DNA of 64,000 nucleotides from Mesostigma viride. Lineage: Eukaryota > Streptophyta > Mesostigmatophyceae > Mesostigmatales > Mesostigmataceae. The stretch covers positions 3,337,266 through 3,401,265 of the forward strand of contig RPFO01000213.1 in assembly GCA_009746045.1 (NCBI GenBank), written 5' to 3'. Shown piece after piece: positions 8,640 through 29,051 of this stretch. The translations under genes were made by a program, and so were the position numbers. Numbering within the stretch: position 1 is the stretch's first letter; every line of letters starts with the position of its first letter. The notes below the pieces were generated by a model. That model ran no database searches. It was not told where the DNA came from and worked only from the letters and a program-made list of their open reading frames with translations.

Positions 8640-9747
8640 AGCCAGAGGCAGGGCGGCCCCAGTAACGGGCGCATCCTGCGGGCCCAGGGTATCCCAGACA
8701 ACATTGTCATCATCCCCCCACCCCACCCCCCTTGTTCTCTCATCCCCCCCCCACTTGATCTTGCCTCGTCCCCACGGGGTGGGGAGAGTGGGGCAAAGGG
8801 AGTGAGCATACCGCCATGGGTCGCCCCAGTGATAGCACGTAGACTGCATCACCCATGGGACGACGCGTCCACCCCGCCGGAAGGATCGCCGCTCTTGTCC
8901 CCGACCGGATGGGGAACGGCCCCAACATTCTTGTCCCGAGCACGTGACCGTCCTCGTACTGAAATCATTACTGCAGGGGACTTGCAGAACCCAACCGGTC
9001 GAGGCCACCAACCAGATGCACCCCCTGCGGAGCGCAGCCCATCGAGTGCAGCTATACCTATAGGGATGCACCAGCGCAGCGCAGCGGATGTGGGTGCAGC
9101 TTGGTGAGCGCGTCCTGGGGAGCAGCTATGGGTGCTGCTACCGCAACACACGAGAGTGCATCACGTGGAGGCGTCCCGGGCTTGCAAGCAATTGCAAAGT
9201 GGACACATCCCGTCCTGTTCCACCCCGTCGCTGCGTACCCATCCGCCACGTGTCCACCACCCCACCCCCCACCCCCGCGCACTACCCCATCCCTTCTCAC
9301 ACCTTCTTTTCGGTTCCGCCCGCTTTTGTGCCGCCTTCCTGGGCCCGAGTCCCTTCCCCTCCACACAATGCACGACGTCCGTCCGTCCGATCCCATCCGA
9401 TAATCCAACGGCCATGTCCCCTGTGCCGATCTGGTCCGGCCCCGAGACTTAATTGGAGTTTACCTAGATCCCAATCCCAATCCCAGACACAACCTTGACC
9501 ACGATCCTAGAGCATATCGAATCCCAGTTCACTGGATTTAACCCCATCTCACGCGCGGTCCCAAAGCCAAAACCGTCAGTTGGCGTCCATGGCCAAGCCC
9601 ACGTTCCCGGGCCAAGGAATAGCCAACCCATGCTCGCACCAAACAGTACATTCTCAGCCAAGCGGCAACCAGCTCTCCACCGCCCTCGAGCCATGCTCCG
9701 CCGTGGGCCCCCTCACAGATGTTCCCGGTCCCATCACAGGGCCAACC
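8640..9747. other. Intergenic stretch downstream of the ABC1K gene
   Basis: GC-rich and C-tract-rich sequence. Long frames exist on both strands but show compositional bias and no recognisable domain. The part next to 9748 should hold the 3' untranslated region of the minus-strand kinase gene. I see no convincing gene. Confidence 0.5.
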
Positions 9748-12700
9748 TCACAACACGCTGTCCGCGCCGCGCCCCGTCTGCGCGTTAATCTCCTCCAAAA
9801 ACCTCCCCGTGCGGCCGCGCACCCGGTTCCAGAGGACCGTGTAGAACTTGTACGCGACTGCCTGCACGCCGGGGCCCAGCTCGGGCGCCAGCGGCGCATA
9901 CTTCTGCGCCGTCGCAAAGAACGACGATGGACTCATCAAGGGCGCCCCCAGCAGGCTCGCCACCGAGAGCATGCCGACGGGGGACAGCGCGGCCACCGCC
10001 GCGTCCAACCCGCCCCCTTCCCGCTGCGGCTGCTGCTGCTGGCCCAGTTTCTGGAGCAGCCCCCAGATCTTGCGCAGCGCGGCAAGCGTCTCCTCCTCGT
10101 TGCGGGAGAGGGAGACGTACGACCGCAGCGGGTCGACCACCTCGCCGGGGAGGGGGAGGGGGAGCAGGAACGGGCGCAGCGGGCCGAGCGCCGACGCCAC
10201 CTGGCGCTGGGACTCGTAGACGGCGCCGAGAACACCCTGGAGGGTGACGCGGGCTGGGGAGGACGATGACGAGGATGAGGAGAGCCCGGGGAGGGCGTTG
10301 GCGGCGGTGCCACCGAGGGGCCCCGTCCCAAGGAACACGCCAAAGGCCTGCGCGAGCGCATCACGGGAGAGGACGTCGACGCACTTGGCCGCCTCCTCGA
10401 TGAGCAGCGTCTGGAGGTGCGTGCCGTTGCGAGCAAACAGCACGCGCAGCACCTCGCGCTCGCCCACGGACAGCTCGTCGGGGCTGCCGGTGGTGTACTC
10501 GGTGCTGCTGGCGGCGACGGCGGCGTTGCTGCTGCTACCGGCCGGCACCAGCGCGGTGCTGCTGCTGCCGCGGGATGCGGACCGCCGCACGACCTGGTCA
10601 GGGACCTGTGGGTAGGAGGGGCAAGCCGGGCAGGCCAGAAGGGAACGGGATTGGTTTCCATTCTTGTCAAGCCAGCAGAAAGGTCGGTCTTCAATAGGCA
10701 AGATTGTAGTTGGCAGGGTAGGCAAGGCGGGCCGACTGATGCTTTGCAAGGCAACCCCCTCCTGACTTTTTTTTTCCTTGTTGGTTGATAGTCAGCGCGC
10801 GGGCACCGGGATGGGGTTGGGGAGGGGGGGCGATGCAGAGGGAAACCTCTATAACCATCTACGCGGTTGCAAGGAGAATGGATCAGGCAACGAGTTAACG
10901 TGACAGACGATGGGTGGCTGGCTGCCGAATGCAGGCCACTGCCTGCGACCTCCGCATTTGCAAAGAGAAAGGGTCGTGATTTTTACAATGTGGATGCCGC
11001 CCCTACTAGCTGAAAATGCTCTCCAGACAGATTACATTGGGTGGCATATTTGCATGCCCCTAATGCAACGCAGTGTTGGCGGCAAAGCTCTAGTAGGCGT
11101 TGACCATCCTCTCACACCATACACCTGCCTAAATCCTACTCAAGACAGGGCCTCGTGAACACATGCATGTGCACCCCCCACCAACCTCGGTGTTGGCGGC
11201 GAAGCTTGAGTAGGCGTTGACCAGCTTCTCGAGTCGATCCACATTGAGCACGCGGCCCTCCCCCGAACCCTTGAACAGGAACGCCTGGACGGCAAAAGGA
11301 ACGAGGCAGCAGGGAACGTTTGTGGGGGCAGAAAGGAAGAAAACAGGGTATTGGCGGGACAACGACTCAAGGCATTCAAGGCACAGGACTCTGCCACCTC
11401 AAAAGGAAAAACACTTTTAATGGAAGATAGAATTAACCGCAACCCACGATATAAAAGACGCACAGGGTTAAAGCCAAGGACTTTTCTATCAGAATGGCCG
11501 AGCAGAATTTGCTCATTTTCCTGCCACATTTGTCGTCGTGTAAGCCTTGCAAACACAAATAGAAAGAGAAATTAAACGAACATGCCCCCACATCACCTGC
11601 TTGTTGCCCCCCCCCCCCCCCCCCATGCGACCTTGAGGGCAATCCGCCACTTGAGCAGAGAAAAAAAACTAGACATGGGTTCCACCGTTACAGCTCATCA
11701 AGAAACGTCGTCAACATTCCCTCCCCTCTCCCCTCGAGCCCTCAAGGGCGCCACAACGCTTGGAGAAGAAAACCCTTTCTTTGTCAAGCAACGCCGCCGC
11801 CTCACCGCGAGCGCATGCTTGGCGATGGCATGGGCAAACGCTTGCCTAGAAGGATCTACTGCCATAGATCTCCCCCCCCCCACACACACCACCACCACCA
11901 CCACACACACACGCACACACCTCATAATCCGAACAACAATGTATGCATCCCCTCACCTCAAGCGCGTCCTTGGACACCTGCGACTCGTCCGTGAACAGCC
12001 GGCGCGCGAGGTAGGGCCAGCACTTGGAAACGATGGAGTAGGACGGGTCGTTGGACAAGCTGATGCCCTCCAGTATGGAGAACGTCTTGAGCACGTACGC
12101 AAAGTAGGGCGGGATCTGGAAGATGTTCCCATACTTGCGTCCGATGGCGCGCAGCTCGTCGCTGATGCCCTCCACCTTGCTCTTTACCTTCTGCATGCCG
12201 CCGCCCTCGGCGAGCGCCGCCAGCGTCTTGCCCAGCGCCTGCACAATGTCCTCCTCCTCCATGACCGCGCGAGCCTTGCTGGCGGGCACGAAACCCATGT
12301 TGACCAGATCCGCGGGCACCTTGGTCCACTCCTCGGCCGTCAGGTGTGCGATGTATGACAGGATGGCCTCCCGCTGCGTGGGCTGGATCTCTGTCATGAG
12401 CCCCCAGTCAAGGATTACCAGCTTCCCGTCGGGTGTGCGCAGCAGATTGCCCGGGTGGGGGTCCGCGTGAAGCTTCCCGATGTCGAGAAGCATGAGCAGG
12501 TAGCAGTTGAGCGCGACGGAGCACAGACGGGGCACGTCGGCAGCGTCGCTCTGGTCCAGGCGGACGCCATCCACCCACTGCGTGGTCAGCACGCGGCGCG
12601 TTGTGTACTCGACATACACGGGGGGGGCCGACACCGATTCGATGCCCTTGGCCTTGATGACCTGGCGATCGCAGGCATGGGGGGAGGAGGAGGGAGGGGA

Positions 12701-14848
12701 TCAATGGGTCAAGGGGTGGACCGACGTGGCCGAGGGAACAAGGGGGAAAGAGGAGGCAAGGGGGAAAAGATGGGCAAGGGAATACAACACATGAGCACAC
12801 AAACACGTGAACACGTGCACACTTGAACCCACAGCACACTTGCACACCAAAAGCACAAGGCTGCTCCTCACCTCGGAGAAGGTGGCGGCGTTGCGCGCCT
12901 CCGCCTGGTAGTCCAGCTCCTCCAGAAAGCGCGTACCCCACTCGTCCACGATACCCACCGTGTCCGTGTTCAGCTTGCCCCACTTCTTGAGGTAGGGCGC
13001 CAGCCAGCGCACCAGCATCAGGTCCAGCGTGATCTGCTCGAGCGATCCCGGCCGCTGCACCTTGACGGCGACCACCTCCCCGTTCTTGCGCAGCTTGCCC
13101 TTGTAGACCTGGCCGAGGGACGCGGCGGCCAGGGGCTCCGGTGACAGCTGCGAGAATACCGCGGTCACGCCGCCCTTGTTGGCCAGGCCTAGCTCGGCAG
13201 AGATGAGCTCCTTGGCCTCACTCTGGGGGGGGGGAAAGGGGGAAGGGCAAGGGGGAGTTGGAGGGGGGGGGGGGGAGCCGAAGGGGGGCACAAGAGAGGG
13301 GGAGGGGGGGAAGGGGAAGGGATCCACATTTGGGGCAGAGGGGGGCGGGGAGCGAAATTGGGGAAAACATTAGATGAAGGGGCGAGACCCCCTTGCAGTG
13401 GGGGGGGAGGCTGCTGGGGGCAGCAGGCCCATAATGTACAGCTTTTGGAACCAGCATATACTTCTGAGCAGTTGTGAGTGGGTAGATGGGTAGGCGCGTG
13501 ACCAGGTGCAGTGATGTGCAGGTCCGGGGGTTGGCGTACAAAGGAAGCCAAGCATGTCCTGGTAGGAGGCGTGGCGTAGCAGGGAGGATGTTGTGGTAGA
13601 GGGCAGGGGGGAGGACAGAAATGGGGTGGGATGACAGGCAGCGACAAAGCGCTAGCATGGAAGGATGACATGGCCTTGGGGTGGGCTGCTCTTGATCATG
13701 TTGGTGCTATGTCACGTTGGTAGTAGCAGTTACTAGTCATCCTTCGTTGGGGAAGTGGGGCAGGTGTCCTGACAAATAACCATAACTGCTAGTCGAGGGG
13801 TATCTCCAGGGCCTTATTCAAAATCCAGCCCCCGTCATACCGTGGGGAACGGGGGCAGGTTGTCCTGCAGGTCCTTCAACGCCTGCAGGTACGGCGGTGG
13901 CAGCAGATCCGCGCGAATGGACAGCGACTGGCCGATCTTGATAAAGCTGGGCCCGAGCACCGTGAGTAATTCCGTCAGCTGCCGCGCCCGGAGCGGCTGG
14001 TTGGCCACCCATTTGCCGGTGCGTTTGTCGGAATAAAGGGCGAGACCGTAGATGCCGCTGCGGAGGACCAGCTCGAGGAGCCGCCGGATGACTACGACGG
14101 GCCGCCTCGCAAAGTACTTCTCGGCGAGGTCAGGGCTGAACGCGAAGGGAAGCGTCTCGGGGACGTTAACGCCCGGGATGGGCAGGTTCTCGAGGACGAT
14201 GGAGAGAACCAGCGAGAGCGTGAGGATGACCGCAGTGCCGAGCTGCGCCGGGGTGAGATCCCCCGGGAGCGCTTGAGACACCAGTGCTTCGAGAGCTTGC
14301 AGGGAGAAGCCGCCCCCCGGCGGGAATACCCGATGCACCGCCGCTTCCAGGGTATGAGCCGAATTGGGCACCACGTCGACTAGGGATGCCTGGATTTGGT
14401 GCCCGAGTTCCGCGATGCGCTCCGGTGCATCCGGCAATGCCGAGACGGCCGCTCGGAGAGAGTTGGTGACAGAGGAGGCAGCTTGGCTAACGGAGTCAGG
14501 CAAGTGAGAAAGATTCTCGCCGGCACCGGAAACAGCCCCTTTCACATTCGAAACTATTCGACTTGCGTCCGGGATAGCGATGCCTTTTGACGACAAGACA
14601 GAGTCCTTCGCAGCTTGCAACTGTATTAAGGCACGGGAAGCAATGACCGAGAAGTTGTCAGGCTCAGGCACCGTCTCTAGACTGGCTACACTAGCGAGCC
14701 GCTGAAGCGAGCGGCTCGCCCTGCCTCCATTGCGTGCTCTTGACCCTGACGGCAAGACGGGACGTGGTCGGAATGAAATCAACCCCTGGCCAGCCAGACC
14801 ACCCAGAAACTCGCTAGTCCCCATGGAGACACATCCAAGCATCGCCAT
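9748..14848 (-). CDS. ABC1/UbiB-family atypical kinase (ABC1K), five exons
   Basis: Proposed exons: 14848-13841, 13222-12872, 12661-11957, 11284-11186 and 10605-9748, all joined in phase 0 with GT/AG ends, giving about 1,006 residues. ABC1K proteins bind nucleotide and regulate prenyl-quinone metabolism in mitochondria or in plastid plastoglobules. Exon 1 encodes a Ser/Arg-rich N-terminus suited to an organelle transit peptide, a hydrophobic segment near residue 210, and the ABC1 hallmark [19 protein letters not shown]. Exon 2 gives the Ala-rich loop [11 protein letters not shown] and the VAVKVQRPG lysine. Exon 3 gives the catalytic [10 protein letters not shown] and the metal-binding DWG (VILDWGLM), which replaces the usual DFG. 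Exons 4-5 form a C-terminal extension of about 320 residues with Ser- and Gln-rich loops that I do not recognise. All catalytic motifs are intact. It faces HAP2 across about 660 bp. I infer a plastid paralogue, without knowing which subfamily. Confidence 0.88.
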
Positions 14849-15512
14849 AATTGAACGAGAACGGTGTCACGGCTGCTGGTTGCCCAGCTCAGGCCCCGCG
14901 GTCACGCGAGCTGTCTCTGCCACTCCGTCGCTAACAACTCGCCATGCAAGATCGCAGGTCCTTGCTTATTTTCCCTCGTGCTCCTTCTGCCACGAGTGGC
15001 CTCGCAAGTTGCGACAAGCACAGCGCATCACCTTCCGTGCCCTCGCACGCCGTGCTGCCACCGAGGCTCGACCCGGTTCGCGCGAGTTTCGAGGGACAGG
15101 GATGCCCGGATCGCGCGCTTCGCGCGAAACCTAGCTCACGTGACCCGTACCGTCGGGGGCGCGCCAGGCTGCGCCAGGTGGCCGGTCACCGTGGCACTGG
15201 ATCGGGGCAAGTTTAGGGCGCACGAAGGGATCAAAATGCGCGTTTCAATATCGCGGTCCGCGGACCTGTCAATGGGGTCGGCTCACTTCACCAGCTGGGT
15301 GACCGCTAATCTGGCGACCAAGAAAGAGCTGAAGTCAGCCTTGACACTGAATTCGTGAACGCAACGTGCCACGTTACGTTAATACATATCGAAAGGAAGA
15401 TTACGCGAGACCATGTCTTCGGCCGAGGTACTCTCGTCGTCTGCATTGCGCTCGCGAGAAAGCGTGGTAATCCTCTTTCGTACTTGTCCGCCTTGTCGAT
15501 TTAAGCCGCAAA
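14849..15512. promoter_or_regulatory. Shared intergenic region between divergent ABC1K and HAP2 genes
   Basis: The two genes start 664 bp apart on opposite strands, so both promoters and 5' untranslated regions must lie here. I see no clear TATA box or known element. An earlier ATG at 15413 is in a different frame from HAP2 and gives no signal peptide, so it may be an upstream ORF or noncoding. Confidence 0.45.
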
Positions 15513-24177
<8,665 letters not shown>

Positions 24178-24689
24178 TACCTCATTCGGGTGGGCACTGC
24201 TTGCATGCTGCACGCGTGCAATTCTGTCCGGTAATTGAGAATAATATTTGTATATTTGAGGTTCTTTGATCGAGGGCTCGGTTGAGCACTGTTTATATTT
24301 GAGGGCAGCATGCATGACGCGCCTAGAGTAGTTGGCCGACTCAAACCGGGTTTTCTTAACGATTAGGTTGGAACGTATTTTGCTCTGCATAGGCCCTTGC
24401 GCATCGACCATTAGCTTGATTTATGCATGGTTGTGTCAATTGTTTGCTTTTCCGGGGGCCTCTGTACATGTCCGCATGTGCATGATATTTAGTGCATGTA
24501 TGACGCAGTGCAGCATTCTCTATTGTTGATTCTCCATGCTCTATTGATGTCAGGTGGCCAGGAAGAGGCGTTTAGGCTTCAAACTCTCGCACGTACACCC
24601 GCCGCCTTTCTCAGATAAAGTTCTAGCTCCTGCTTGCATGGATGCGGTGCCATACCGCCTTTTACGCAATTTTCTAAATGCTTTAAATG
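24178..24689. other. HAP2 downstream region
   Basis: Probably the 3' untranslated region and intergenic spacer. I see no coding signal or repeat of note before the retroelement tail that begins near 24690. Confidence 0.5.
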
Positions 24690-25137
24690 AATTAAATTAA
24701 ATTGGAACTCATCTCCGGCGTTAGGAGTTGTACATGTAGCACGGCATACCCCTGAGAAGGGGCATATGGCTTTTAATACATTATGGGCTACTTCCTGCAA
24801 GGGTAGAGTGTAAACTACACCTGGTCGGGGTGCACAAGGTGCACTTGCACCACTATGTATTCCCGCCAGCCGAACCAGTACCCCGCCAAGGCGTGGACAG
24901 AGGGTGGAAGATCATCACTTGGCTATAAACTGCCGCAACGGCTAAGTAGGCGGGGCATCAATGGCTTCTAGCAGACTGAGAGCCGGAGCTCAATCTGCAT
25001 AGGCAAAGCTCATTGGATACTGAAATTCAATGAAATCCATCATCCATGGGGAGCCCCATTCAGTTGATAGGCGCACATGCGCGTAAGCGTGAGCCACGGG
25101 CTAGCCTGAGGCTAAGCGTGACCGCTAATCTACACCC
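24690..25137 (-). mobile_element. ORF1-only element, 3' region only (copy E)
   Basis: Minus-strand sequence matches the 3' untranslated region of copies A and B in order: GTGTAGATTAG, CGCATGTGCGCC, CCATGGATGATG, the TGCACCTTGTGCACC block, ATGTATTAAAAGCCATATGCCCCTTCTCAG, then an AATT-rich tail. No ORF part remains, so it is a strongly 5'-truncated insertion. Confidence 0.7.
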
Positions 25138-25424
25138 CCCCTTTGACGTTTAAGATTCAGTTCCCAAGTTGAAGATCTTGAGACCCTGGATTTTGAAAAT
25201 TTTCAGGTTTTAGTTAAGATCGCAGGGCTGGTTTTGGCAAAAAGATCTTAAAGTAGGCATACTTAGTCAGTCAAAGGCTGCTGATGAGTAGCGGTCAATG
25301 GTACGCGAGGAGGGGTTTGCGCCTACTTCATGGCTTTCAGATTGTCAACCCTGGATTCTATTTTGGGTTTAAGATCGCAGCCCTGGGTCGTTCGGACCCA
25401 ATTCTTAAGGGAACATCAAGGGGG

Positions 25425-26486
25425 GCCCCTGCTGGCCTGGCCGGCGATGCTCCTCCCATCACGACCTGGGCGGACATGCTTTAGCAACACACCACCTCCA
25501 CCACCTCCGCCGTCGCAGCCCAGCTCCAACGGCAGACGCTTGACCTCCGCGAGGAGGCCGAGCTCGCCAAGCGCAGCCTCAACGTCATCGTCAAGAACTT
25601 TGACATGGAGGATGAGGAGAGAATTCCGAGAAGCTTGCACGTGCGTTTGAGAGCAAAATCCTTGCACGCATGGGCCTCCTTGGTGAGATTAAGCTGACCG
25701 CCCACCGCCTCCCGCGCGCGGGGTAAGGCCGGGGCGCCTCCGCTTCTTCTCATCTTTGAGAGCCCAGCGGACAAGATTTCGTTTCTCAGACGCCGCAAGC
25801 GGCTCGAGAAGACTCCGTTCACCCTTGACGACGACTTGACCCTGGCGCAGCAACAACGGCGACGGGAGATATGGCCGACCTACCTCCAGCTCCGGCAGAC
25901 CAAGGCGGGCCAGCCGGTGTACTGGTCCAAGGGGGCGGCCATCTACGTCGGCCACTACAAGCCCTGGCACGCGACCCCCTCAACCACCGCGGCCCCAGCG
26001 ACTCCAGAAGCCCCAGCCTACTTAGGGGAATACAGCAGCAGTAGTGTAGAATAGTTAGACAGTGGCCTTGTACATGCCCGCCTACTTACTACAGGCACAG
26101 CTGAGGCCTAGCATTTTCAGTCGGTCATGTGTGCCTATGTTGAGCCACCCTCCAGATGATGCCTAGCTTTATTCTGTTTAATTATGCAGTGCCCATGCAG
26201 GGAGTCACTCCCTGCTGAGAAGCCATGCCATAGCCGCTCTTGTATAGCCATGATGATCTTCCCCCACATGATGCCACGCTCCCCCTTAGATGGGCATAGC
26301 GCGATACATCATAGTGAGGGCGGTGCAGGTGAGTGCCTTGGTGCACCTAGAGCAATGAGGGTAGCTTACATTCCGGCCATAGTCCTTGCATGAAGTAGCC
26401 CAGAATGTATTAAAAGCCATATTCCCCTTCTCAGGGATATGTGCTACAGATACTCCCAACGGAGTTATGTTTCTAATTAATTAATG
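25425..26486 (+). mobile_element. ORF1-only element, diverged copy D
   Basis: Similarity begins at the CCTGCTGGCC...GGGCGGACATGC block and runs through the RRM and C-terminal domain, which stays readable in its last part (25836-26054: TLAQQQRRREIWPTYLQLRQ). Frame shifts lie near 25500-25800. The 3' region follows and ends in AATTAATTAATG near 26486. It is more diverged than copies A, B and G, so it is either an older insertion or a subfamily. It lies tail-outward next to copy E. Confidence 0.65.
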
Positions 26487-26571
26487 AATCAAGGGGGGGG
26501 TGTACACTACTGCTGCAGTCATTACGTCGTTAAGTTTCGATCGCCGCCTAAAACTCGGCGTCGCAACTTAA

Positions 26572-28290
26572 CACGTCCCCTGTAGAAACTCAGTCCTAAA
26601 AATAGGACTGAGTATACCATCTTTGAGATCATGTGGCGGTAAGGGTAGGGGGGTACCCCATATATTTGATATGCATCATAGCACTCAATATCATGCTAAT
26701 GCTTGGGCATGTGCTTAAAAAATCATATGTTGACCAAATCATGTAAAATTATACATGACTCTCAACCCTTACTCGCGATTTCGGAATTTTCTGTGGAAGC
26801 ACGAGTGTGTAAAATCCAATAAAATCCATATTCACTATTAAAAATCATAGGCGTGTAGATATTAGAGTTCTTGAACTGTGGAAAAAAACTGGACTCAATT
26901 CGGCCACTGGCACTGCCTGAAACATGCAAAACACTGCCAGTCCTATAAATAGGACTGGGCCTTGGTAACAAAATGATAGCATGGGAGTGCGGTCGTACTA
27001 CACACCACCGTGGCCACCAACCATGCCAATCAACTCATTTCCCTTCCAGCATAATAGGACAACATGCTTGCATCATCATATTGCAGTTATATTATACCTT
27101 ATAATGTGTGAGAGCCTATGCAAGCACGTAGGGAATGGGTTTGGATACCTACCCACGAAAGGTTTTTTTTTGTGTGTTAACCACCAATGTATTGGGCAGG
27201 TTAAGCATATTTCAAGTGTCTCTAACAAGAATGGACATGGATGAAACTGTTTTGCCTTGCCATGGCATGGCCAACATACTTGCTGGCACATGATGACAGT
27301 GGTTTACCACCAAGATCTTTCACTCACCCATATAAGCTTGAAAGCACCCTTGACGAGGCCCATGGCCACACAATTATGCAGTATGAACGTAGCAAAAGAA
27401 CAACTAACATCTATGAAGGTGTTTAAACCCATACAGCGCCTAAAAACCTGCACAACTACACCAGGGCAAGGCAAATGCCTGGCAACATCATCTAAAAAGG
27501 GGGTTTTGGAGAGGGGCAGGCAACGGTCAAGAAAGAGCATCAAGACTCGAAACTGGCAACACCTCGCAAGCTTAAACTCATGTAAGAACATCAAGAAATG
27601 ATGAGACAACGATATTCCGGCTTTACCTTGCATGGCTGGCGTTACCTTGGCCCAGGCGGTGCCCGCAAAAGTGGAACTTTGAGGCACACACACCATGAAG
27701 TGACAGAGTGGTCGAAATCATCAAATCTATACTGCCACTAAGTCAATTCTATGACCATGCATGATAACAAGTAGAAAGAAACCTATAAACCCTTTGACTT
27801 GCGCCGGAAAGCAGTTGTAGTAATCAATTCCGTCGGCCTGCCTGATCGCAGCTTTTTCCAGCAAGAACGGTGCCGACACCTAGTAAATCGCATTTCCGCG
27901 AGCTGAAAATTGACTTGTATCATCTCTATGATATATAAAAACTATTTCCTGAGTTTGGCCAGCTATATCGTCGGAAAACGTAAACTGCATGCATGGGCGC
28001 AAGCCGCCATGGCTAGGTCGTGCATTTCCGGAACACACGTTTCACGTGGAAAAGTACCCTTACCACCTGTTCTTTGACCGTACATTTAGCCGCTCATACC
28101 AAATCCAAAAAAATCGCAAAAATATGTCCAAGAAAGATCTTTTCACGTAGTATTTGAATAAATTTTGAGGGAATTTTTTTGACAAACCTTCCGATCGGGG
28201 CAAATTTTCTACGAAACCCCAAATCTCAGTCCTAAATTTAGGACTGAGTTGAACTCAGTCCTAAAAATAGGTGTGGCTACAGACGACGTG
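26572..28290. mobile_element. TTAA-flanked non-autonomous DNA transposon 3
   Basis: A 1,719-bp element with TTAA at 26568-26571 and 28291-28294. The terminal inverted repeats begin CACGTC and share CTGTAG: CACGTCCCCTGTAG at the left, CACGTCGTCTGTAG on the complement at the right. Just inside each end are copies of the palindrome CTCAGTCCT...AGGACTGAG. A CTATAAATAG TATA-like box is at about 26944. No transposase is visible. Confidence 0.7.
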
Positions 28291-28294
28291 TTAA

Positions 28295-29051
28295 CGCGGT
28301 AGCGCAACGTAAACCGAGGTGATCACGCGATGCGGTGCGCAAGGTCGAGCGTTGTGCCGTGTGCGGCAGTACGGCGGCCCAGTCTACGGAACTATCGTTG
28401 CGCCACGCGGCAGAACCACTGACAAATCTAACTACGGTCAAGTCTTTTTACATGACTGGTGAAGATCTGTGAAGATCCAGAAACACGTCTTGGTCGCTAC
28501 TTGGTACCCCTTTACCTAATGATATCCCCATTGGTTAATAAAAAGTTAAAAACCATTCCCCCAGGGATTTCCCCAGGATTTCCCCGGAAAAAGATCCAGA
28601 ATTACTCAATTGGATGATTTTCTTATGCCAGCACGCTCTGCTTCACCATGAATGATCAATCTCAAATCCCAATTCCCAATCAACCTGAGGCTAGCTTCGT
28701 TGCTTTTGTATCCAGCACGTAGTCAACACTTCAACAATCAACACTTCCACCTTCCACGCCAAGGATCTTGATGATTGATGATTCATCATGGATGGGCAAG
28801 CTTAGGATATGTACACGCACTAGATATGAAGCTGGACAGTGCAGTAGACATCTCATAAACGAGTCACATTATTGAGAAGCGTAGTACTACTGTTGGTAAG
28901 GTCGGCACAGGTTGGCATTTGGGGACTCGACACCATTAGGCAGACTAGGATTGGTCCTGCCCTGTCTCAGTTTCCATCCAATTCTCCCGTACTATTCCAG
29001 ATATTTCAAGAACATTGCCTAACCAGCAAGATTAGCCTAAATCGTAATTGA
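28295..29051. other. Gene-free flank between TTAA element 3 and the PAN-domain gene
   Basis: The first 150 bp are GC-rich with several GCG/CGC words; the rest is AT-richer unique sequence. I see no gene. The promoter of the gene at 29052 should lie at its right end. Confidence 0.45.

Noticed and set aside
8412-9107. 231-codon plus-strand frame.
   Set aside because: Biased, Pro/Arg-rich composition with C-tracts and no recognisable motif. Overlapping frames of similar length exist on the other strand.
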